A DNA stretch of 64,000 nucleotides from Streptomyces sulfonofaciens (GTDB taxonomy: Bacteria; Actinomycetota; Actinomycetes; Streptomycetales; Streptomycetaceae): positions 186,001 through 250,000 of the forward strand of contig NZ_BNCD01000011.1 in NCBI RefSeq assembly GCF_014656295.1, in the 5' to 3' direction. A program made the position numbers and the translations under genes. Below, piece by piece: positions 59,901 through 64,000 of the stretch. How positions within the stretch are numbered: position 1 is the first letter of the stretch; every line of letters starts with the position of its first letter. The notes under the pieces were generated by a model. The model worked only from the letters and a program-made list of their open reading frames with translations, did not search any database and was not told the DNA's origin.

Positions 59901-60591
59901 GGCCGCCCGGCTGCACCGCGACCGCTTCGAGTCCACCGGCCGCATCGCCGACCTGGACCGCGCGGTGACCGCATGGCGCGAGGGCACCGCGCTGCTCGCC
60001 ATGGACGACCCGCGGCGCCCCGGCACCCTCACCGAGTACGGGGCCACCCTGGTGCGCCGCGGTGAGCAGCGGGACGCCGCCGGTGACATCGACCAGGCCG
60101 TACGCCTGCTGCGCGCGGCCGTCGACTGGACCTCCGAGGACCATCCGGAGCTGGCCGACCGCAGGCGCACCCTGGGCATCGCCCATTACCTGCGGTTCCG
60201 CTCCCAGGAGGTCCTCGCCGACCTCTACGAGGCCGACTGGATACTCGGCGAGGCGGCACGCGGCGCAGAGGACCCGGACCTCGCCCAGGACTGCTGGTTG
60301 CAGCGGGGCGCCGTCACCATGGAACTCGCCGACCGCGTCGGCAACCCGGCACTGCTGCAGCGGGCCGACGACCACCTGCGCCATGCCGTGGAGTACGCCC
60401 AGGAGACCGGTGACGGGGACCGGGTCGCCCGCGCCCGCCAACTGCGCGGCATGCTCCTGGAGCGGCAGGGCGCACCCGACCGCGCCCTGCGCCAGTACCG
60501 CAACGCCCTGGCCGACACCGTCGAGCCCGGTCTCGCCCAGGAGCTCGGCGAGGCCGTGGCCCGCCTGGCATCCGAGGTGGACCGGGCGTGA
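56989..60591 (+). CDS. vWA-like plus TPR protein (SAV_2336 N-terminal-domain type)
   Basis: 1200 residues, the largest gene of the window. Residues 40-60 (MREAEIPPSVEEMADALWLA) begin the SAV_2336-type N-terminal region. A von Willebrand A-like domain follows, with the metal site DVSTS at 198-202 (LLLVMDVSTSTVVW) and the strand LTLVLSDCAGPMW. The region 400-700 is helical, and the C-terminal half is built of degenerate TPR-like repeats, with a Pro/Ser-rich linker near 745-805. It should act as scaffold between the MoxR ATPase and the VMAP effector. ATG 56989 is four bases after the moxR stop; its own stop is 23 bases before the FxsA-like peptide. Confidence 0.88.
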   Translation: MSSAEPTPAPGVPVTPDTPDSARTDAAGQALTALIARMREAEIPPSVEEMADALWLARWLPAPDPSGTPERTPEERTPSTRATDTNGRGYRPLALSSTSSQEDRSRPDNAQLFVRGPGADSAVELRQVQVPAAPALPEPLALQRGLRILQRYRAPVRPVSGQALDEDRTADRAAESGLVQPVLRAVRRREARLLLVMDVSTSTVVWQQALDELRQVCERAGAFREVQVQYLHATDDGLPGYAAAAERTGPLHAPEQLSDPTGRRLTLVLSDCAGPMWRSGRMQRLLYRWASTAPVAVVQPLPQRMWLRTHLPARRGQLHRCEGPAGRLVFTPERGRLERGALPVPVLALRRPSVEGWARLVAGSTGQSLTAAAGWVHAAHAPASSPVRAAEELSGEDRVRAFVRQASPDARSLACYLSAVPLFLPVMQLVQHAMLAGTGPDVLSEVLLGGLLKRREDAADPRAVRYDFLPGVAAELRKRLTADEAKLLLKHCSEYIERHFGRTARNFPALAAAFLRGAVDPDAADADPTEHPGAGAGAGPEEHAGLRAFAEVSSDLLRDLGRRTPWPLPRPPDPRLGAVELLNRGRIALRRYEVEGLIRELDDAVALFKQAGAVAVLPAERGSAAEELANALLARWRVRRVGDDLREALAVLAAEHVTSVRGSLLRGTVHWLLAGELHSSWLGVDDLPDEVRRRARERADREHPAALWAFCDLLTRADAELTRVVSGDAALSSQAARAGTSVRPPGSQADADRSYPAGPAQGGPGASQTPPTLSLPPSSTGSHRSPVPAGPSAEDADRRRLAAETLPAVRSALADAGAPLAGPQGPLRAAGPEDWYLTHMRGAAEAAAVRLEYPEPERGHLVRGRIMLDLARQYLGRGPIEREEGPDEAAAADAGRSAGEHLMAALGTADALPAPERCRAWLDMASAIETFRTTGEDGGRDEERPRIMDAVEQALAAAGDDEELRFECHVLAARLHRDRFESTGRIADLDRAVTAWREGTALLAMDDPRRPGTLTEYGATLVRRGEQRDAAGDIDQAVRLLRAAVDWTSEDHPELADRRRTLGIAHYLRFRSQEVLADLYEADWILGEAARGAEDPDLAQDCWLQRGAVTMELADRVGNPALLQRADDHLRHAVEYAQETGDGDRVARARQLRGMLLERQGAPDRALRQYRNALADTVEPGLAQELGEAVARLASEVDRA

Positions 60592-60614
60592 CCGCTCCCC
60601 TGGAGGACAGCGAC

Positions 60615-60764
60615 ATGCCCCTGCCCGGGTTAGACCTCCCGGTACGGACCGACCACCCCGTACTGGCGGCCATCCTGGCCGACCTCCGCGCGCGCATGGC
60701 GCCCGAGGAGCCGCACGACAGCGCGTCCCAGCCCGTCGTCGCCCAGTACGAAGATGCCCCGTGA
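60615..60764 (+). CDS. FxsA-like precursor peptide ending in YxDxx, with TTA codon
   Basis: 49 residues from ATG 60615, which has GGAGGA at 60602-60607; GTG 60588 overlapping the vWA stop is an alternative. The N-terminal half (MPLPGLDLPVRTDHPVLAAI then LADLRARM) is a plausible leader helix recognised by the maturase. The C-terminus is QYEDAP, so the last five residues are Y-x-D-x-x where FxSxx-COOH peptides have F-x-S-x-x. The maturase next door, FxsB, is known to form three-residue cyclophanes from an aromatic residue. Leu6 is encoded by TTA (60630-60632), so translation should depend on the bldA tRNA. The gene is too short for routine calling. Confidence 0.72.
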   Translation: MPLPGLDLPVRTDHPVLAAILADLRARMAPEEPHDSASQPVVAQYEDAP

Positions 60765-60982
60765 CGCCCGCGTCGACGGCTCCCGCGTCCCGGGCCCCCG
60801 GCGCGGCGGGTGCGGCGGCGCCCGGTGCGACGGCGCCCGCGGGGTCCCTGCCCGCGGGGCCCCCGCCCGCGGCGACCCTGCCCGCGGGGTCCCCGCCCGC
60901 GGCGGCGGTCGGCGTGACGGCTCGTGCGGCGACGGCCGGTACGGCGCCAGGTGCGACGGCTGCCGCCCGCGGAGTCCGGTGA
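60761..60982 (+). CDS. Possible 73-residue Ala/Pro-rich ORF between fxsA-like and fxsB-like genes
   Basis: Open from GTG 60761 (GTGA with the peptide stop) to TGA 60982 (GTGA with the proposed maturase start). Contains imperfect repeats of PAGS-PPAA encoded by CCCGCGGGGTCC units (60835-60905). Third-position GC is high but composition is extreme. It may be a linker artefact or a frame used if the maturase begins at 60754 instead. Confidence 0.25.
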   Translation: MTPASTAPASRAPGAAGAAAPGATAPAGSLPAGPPPAATLPAGSPPAAAVGVTARAATAGTAPGATAAARGVR

Positions 60983-62763
60983 CACGCAAAAACCTTCCGG
61001 GAAACGGGGGCAGGCCCGGAAGCGCTGTGCCGCCGGGCGTACGGGCGCGCCCCCAGGACCCCGGCTCCGGCGCGCTCCCAGCCCCTCCGGCCGCGCCCTC
61101 GGGCACCGCGCCCGCGCCCGTGCCCGCACCGGCCTGCCCGGGGCCGCACCCGGCAGCGGCCGCCCCGGGGACCCCGTGCACGCCGGCCCCTGAGAGACCG
61201 GCCGCCCCCAGACCGGCTCCCGCAAGACCGGCCCCCGCAAGACCGGCCGCCCCGGGACCGGTCCCCGCCCCGTCCCGGCAAGGAACCTCCGGCCTGTCGC
61301 CGCGCCCCGGCAGCCCACCGCCGGCCACCGCCCCGGCTGAGCCGCCCGTGGCAGCCGCCCTGCCACCCCCGGAGGACGACAGCGCCACTCCGCGGGTCCC
61401 GGCGGGCAGCGCCTCCCCGGACGGCCCGGTGGAAGCAGCCGCCCCGGGAGGGCGGGTGGAGGCCGTCCCCCCGGGAGGGCGGGTGCGGGCCACCGCCCCG
61501 GAGTCCCCCTCCGCGCACCCCCGCTGGCCGCACGCCACCCTCGACACCCGGGGGCACCGGCCCGTACCGTTCCGGCAGTTCGTGCTGAAGGTGCACAGCC
61601 GCTGCAACCTGGCCTGCGACTACTGCTACATCTACGAAGGCGCCGACAGTAGCTGGCACACCCGGCCGCCGAGCGCGGGCGAGGAGACCGTGCGCGCGGC
61701 CGCGGCCCGGATCGGCGAGCACGTCGCCGTCCACCGGCTGCGCCGGATCCGTATCGAACTGCACGGCGGCGAACCGCTGCTCACCGGCCCCGGACCCGTC
61801 CTCGCCTACGCCCGCGCGGTACGCGCCGCCGTCCCCGCCTCCTGCCGGATCACCGCCACCGTGCAGACCAACGGCACCCTGCTCACCGAACGCACCCTGG
61901 ACGCCCTGGCCGCCGCCGGGCTGCGCGTCGGCCTGAGCCTGGACGGCGGCCTGGCCGCCCACAACGACCGGCGCAGGGACCACGCCCGCCGTCCCGCCTG
62001 GCCCGCCGCACACCGCGCCGCCCGGCTGCTCGCGGCCCGCCCCGGCACCTACGCAGGCATCCTGTGCACCATCGACCTGGACACCGACCCGCGGGAGGCG
62101 TACGACTCGCTGCTCGGCCTGCACCCGCCCGGCATCGACTTCCTCCTGCCGCACGGCAACTGGGCCGCGCCGCCGCCCGGCCTGGCAGCCCCGGGCCGTC
62201 CCGGCCGCCACCGGCCGCGCCCCACCCCGTACGGCGACTGGCTCGCCGCGCTCTTCGACACCTGGTGGCACACCGCCCGCACCCCCACCAGGATCCGGCT
62301 CTTCCACGAGATCGCCGCACTGCTGCTGGGCGCGCCGAGCACCGCCGAGGCGGTCGGGCTCTCGCCGATGGCGGCCGTCGTCGTCGACACCGATGGCGCC
62401 ATCGAGCAGGTCGACTCGCTCAAGTCCGCCTACCCGGGGGCCCCCGCCACCGGGCTCGACGTCTTCCGCCACCCCTTCGACGACGCCCTGCGCCACCCGG
62501 GCATAGCGGCGCGACAGCTCGGCGAGGGCGCGCTGGCCCCCGACTGCCGCGGCTGCCCCGTGCACCGCGTGTGCGGCGGCGGCAACTACGTCCACCGGTA
62601 CGCGCCAGGCAGCGGCTTCCTGCACCCCAGTGTCTACTGCGCCGACCTGGAACGGCTGATACGCCATGTGGCGCACCGCTTGAGCCGTACCGCCAAGCCA
62701 CCCGCCACGCACCGTGAAGCCCCCCACACCCGAACCGACTCGCTCCCTTTGACGGAAATCTGA
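60979..62763 (+). CDS. Radical SAM/SPASM peptide maturase, FxsB type
   Basis: 594 residues from GTG 60979 (GGAG four bases before it); an in-frame ATG at 60754 would add an Arg/Gly-rich stretch. Residues 1-190 are a Pro/Ala-rich linker. The radical SAM core starts at PFRQFVLKVHSRCNLACDYC, with cluster cysteines 209, 213 and 216 (CxxxCxxC), then HGGEPLL and LSLDGG. The C-terminal SPASM-type cysteine cluster is CRGCPVHRVCGGGNYVHRY to HPSVYC. FxsB enzymes install a cyclophane cross-link on small FxSxx peptides, so its substrate is very probably the YxDxx peptide encoded immediately upstream. No fused protease or hydroxylase domain. Confidence 0.9.
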   Translation: MTRKNLPGNGGRPGSAVPPGVRARPQDPGSGALPAPPAAPSGTAPAPVPAPACPGPHPAAAAPGTPCTPAPERPAAPRPAPARPAPARPAAPGPVPAPSRQGTSGLSPRPGSPPPATAPAEPPVAAALPPPEDDSATPRVPAGSASPDGPVEAAAPGGRVEAVPPGGRVRATAPESPSAHPRWPHATLDTRGHRPVPFRQFVLKVHSRCNLACDYCYIYEGADSSWHTRPPSAGEETVRAAAARIGEHVAVHRLRRIRIELHGGEPLLTGPGPVLAYARAVRAAVPASCRITATVQTNGTLLTERTLDALAAAGLRVGLSLDGGLAAHNDRRRDHARRPAWPAAHRAARLLAARPGTYAGILCTIDLDTDPREAYDSLLGLHPPGIDFLLPHGNWAAPPPGLAAPGRPGRHRPRPTPYGDWLAALFDTWWHTARTPTRIRLFHEIAALLLGAPSTAEAVGLSPMAAVVVDTDGAIEQVDSLKSAYPGAPATGLDVFRHPFDDALRHPGIAARQLGEGALAPDCRGCPVHRVCGGGNYVHRYAPGSGFLHPSVYCADLERLIRHVAHRLSRTAKPPATHREAPHTRTDSLPLTEI

Positions 62764-62770
62764 CGCACAA

Positions 62771-62776
62771 TTGACA
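62771..62776 (+). promoter_or_regulatory. TTGACA -35-like hexamer before the NB-ARC gene
   Basis: A perfect TTGACA in a lower-GC stretch directly after the maturase stop; at 17-18 bases the -10 position reads CGATGA or GATGAC, a poor match. Suggests that the NB-ARC gene may have its own promoter within the 139-base gap. Confidence 0.35.
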
Positions 62777-62902
62777 CAATCGAGGATCACGTTCGATGAC
62801 GGCGACGCGACGGCACACGGACCAGATGCCGACCACGGCACCCACCCCCGCCGGACACCCCAGGTGAGCGCCGAAGGCCCGCCGGGCGAGGAGGTTGGTG
62901 GC

Positions 62903-64000
62903 ATGACGTCAGGACAGGTGGACTCCGCCCACGTCACGGTGGTGTTCGCCGGGCAGAGCGAATCGTGGGCCAAGTGGATCGACCACCAGGTGCGTCGCGC
63001 CGGCCGCCCGAGCACGCTGGTGCGCTGGAACCCGCTGCGCAGGCCGGCGGGAACCGACGGCCTGACCGACCTGCTCGCCGCGCCCGGCCGCCTCCTGCTG
63101 GTGATCGACGACTGGTACGACCAGCTCTCCACGCCCAGGTTCCAGACCTGGGCGCGCATCCTGCGCGATGTGCTGCCGCAGTACCGCGACCGCATCGCCG
63201 CCGTCAGCGTCACCACCCGCCCCATGCCCGACGAGGTGATCGCCCTCGCGCCGGTCGGCCTGCGCGGGCTCGGCCCGGACGCCGCACGCGCCAGGGTCCT
63301 GGAGTGCGCGGGCATCCCCGCCCCCGACACCCTGGTCTCCCTCTCCCGCGGCCCGCGCTTCCCGGACGACCCGCTCGCCGTCTGGGAGGCGCCCCGCCGC
63401 AACCGCCGGTTCGTGGGCCGTACCGAGCTCCTGGAGGAGGTGTACGGCAAGCTGTCGGCGCCCGGCGACGCGGTCGCCCTGTACGGGCCCGGCGGCATAG
63501 GCAAGACCCAACTGGCGCTGGAGTACGTGCACCGGTTCTCCGGTGAGTACGACATCGTGTGGTGGGTGGCCGCGGCCGGCCGGGTGGCCGCGGCGCGCGA
63601 GCACTTCGCGCGTATCGCCCCGGGGCTCGGCCTGGACGAGCACGGCCGCCTGGAGACCACCATCAAGGCCGTCAAGCGGGAGCTGAACCAGACCTCCCGC
63701 CCCTGGCTGCTGGTGTTCGACGGCGCGGGCAGCCCCGAGCGCCTCCAGGACCTCATCCCCGGCGGGCGCGGCCACGTCCTGATCACCACCCAGAACACCG
63801 AGTGGGCGGCGTACGCCGAGCCCATCGCCGTACCGGCGTTCCAGCGCGAGGAGTCCGTCACCTTCGTCTCGCGCCGCACCCGGCGGCTGACGGACGAGCA
63901 GGCCGACCGGCTCGCCGCGGCGGTCGAGGACATGCCGCTGCTGCTCGACCAGACCTCCGCATGGCTCGACCTCAACCCCACCGCGTCCGTCAACGGCTAC
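62903..64000 (+). CDS. NB-ARC (FxSxx-COOH system, FxsT-like) protein, truncated by window end
   Basis: First 366 residues only. ATG 62903 has GAGGAG at 62888-62893; GTG 62864 in the same frame lacks a ribosome site. Residues 10-130 form a TIR/toll-like flavodoxin-type domain (VTVVFAGQSESWAKWIDHQV, LLLVIDDWYDQL). After VGRTELLEEV the NB-ARC ATPase starts, with P-loop GPGGIGKT at 195-202 and Walker B WLLVFDGAG. Known members continue with a long TPR array, which must lie beyond the window. STAND ATPases of this kind act as sensors in conflict systems; genomic linkage to fxsB-type maturases is established, mechanism is not. Confidence 0.88.
   Translation, partial: MTSGQVDSAHVTVVFAGQSESWAKWIDHQVRRAGRPSTLVRWNPLRRPAGTDGLTDLLAAPGRLLLVIDDWYDQLSTPRFQTWARILRDVLPQYRDRIAAVSVTTRPMPDEVIALAPVGLRGLGPDAARARVLECAGIPAPDTLVSLSRGPRFPDDPLAVWEAPRRNRRFVGRTELLEEVYGKLSAPGDAVALYGPGGIGKTQLALEYVHRFSGEYDIVWWVAAAGRVAAAREHFARIAPGLGLDEHGRLETTIKAVKRELNQTSRPWLLVFDGAGSPERLQDLIPGGRGHVLITTQNTEWAAYAEPIAVPAFQREESVTFVSRRTRRLTDEQADRLAAAVEDMPLLLDQTSAWLDLNPTASVNGY

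Noticed and set aside
62796..62867. A 23-codon ORF between the maturase and NB-ARC genes as a second precursor peptide
   Set aside because: No ribosome site, no FxSxx-like end (it ends GHPR), and it overlaps the likely promoter of the NB-ARC gene.
58207..63993. A 1928-codon open frame on the minus strand across the right end
   Set aside because: It is antisense to the vWA, maturase and NB-ARC genes, whose motifs are clear; long antisense frames are expected in very high-GC DNA, and its translation shows no domain.

Overview
The window is high-GC actinobacterial chromosome, almost certainly a Streptomyces. The evidence is the G/C-dominated third codon positions, the use of GTG starts and 4-bp overlapping stop/start codons, and a run of recognisable Streptomyces landmarks: sigR-rsrA, the albaflavenone genes, dasR-dasABCD-nagB, a WhiB-like regulator, a sigH-type sigma factor, and sodN-sodX. 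From memory, the order broadly follows the S. coelicolor SCO5216-SCO5262 region. I cannot name the species. No tRNA, rRNA, CRISPR array or intact insertion sequence was seen.

Layout, left half. At 1-6.4 kb are the end of sigR, its zinc anti-sigma gene rsrA, two membrane-anchored HD-domain proteins (one with an intact HD-GYP site, one degenerate), a TPR protein and peptide deformylase. At 6.9-9.3 kb lies the two-gene albaflavenone operon (epi-isozizaene synthase and its P450). At 9.6-11.5 kb a sodium:solute symporter lies with its small DUF3311 partner. The 11.8-21.6 kb stretch is the chitin/N-acetylglucosamine regulon: dasR, the dasABC chitobiose ABC transporter, the dasD glucosaminidase and nagB, with dre-like operators, interrupted by a TetR/flavin-monooxygenase pair. 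From 22.4 to 31.8 kb come a PdtaS-like histidine kinase, wblE, a diacylglycerol-kinase-type protein, an anti-sigma/sigma pair of the SigH type, a UBP zinc finger, a CPA1 antiporter and a PLP enzyme.

Layout, middle. At 32.2-34.8 kb a family 2B encapsulin shell gene (with a cyclic-nucleotide-binding-like domain) is translationally coupled to a polyprenyl diphosphate synthase, its probable cargo. A lower-GC island at about 36-37.4 kb carries an efflux pump with a TTA codon and two tiny coupled ORFs. Then follow nickel superoxide dismutase with its maturation protease, a CGNR regulator, a methyltransferase, a polar amino-acid ABC transporter, malic enzyme, a quinone-oxidoreductase-like protein and an HTH/Clp-N pair with a palindromic operator. 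The 47.5-52.8 kb stretch holds a PadR/DUF4097 pair, a serine hydrolase and several tandem-repeat-rich spacers.

Layout, right end. From 53.2 kb to the window edge runs one co-directional cluster: a trypsin-co-occurring domain protein, a trypsin-VMAP fusion, a MoxR AAA+ ATPase, a 1200-residue vWA/TPR protein, a 49-residue FxsA-like peptide, an FxsB-type radical SAM/SPASM maturase and an NB-ARC protein cut by the window end. It looks like a vWA-MoxR-VMAP biological-conflict or signalling system merged with a cyclophane-type peptide modification module. The peptide ends in Tyr-Glu-Asp-Ala-Pro instead of FxSxx and carries a TTA codon. This is the most promising region for new biology in the window.
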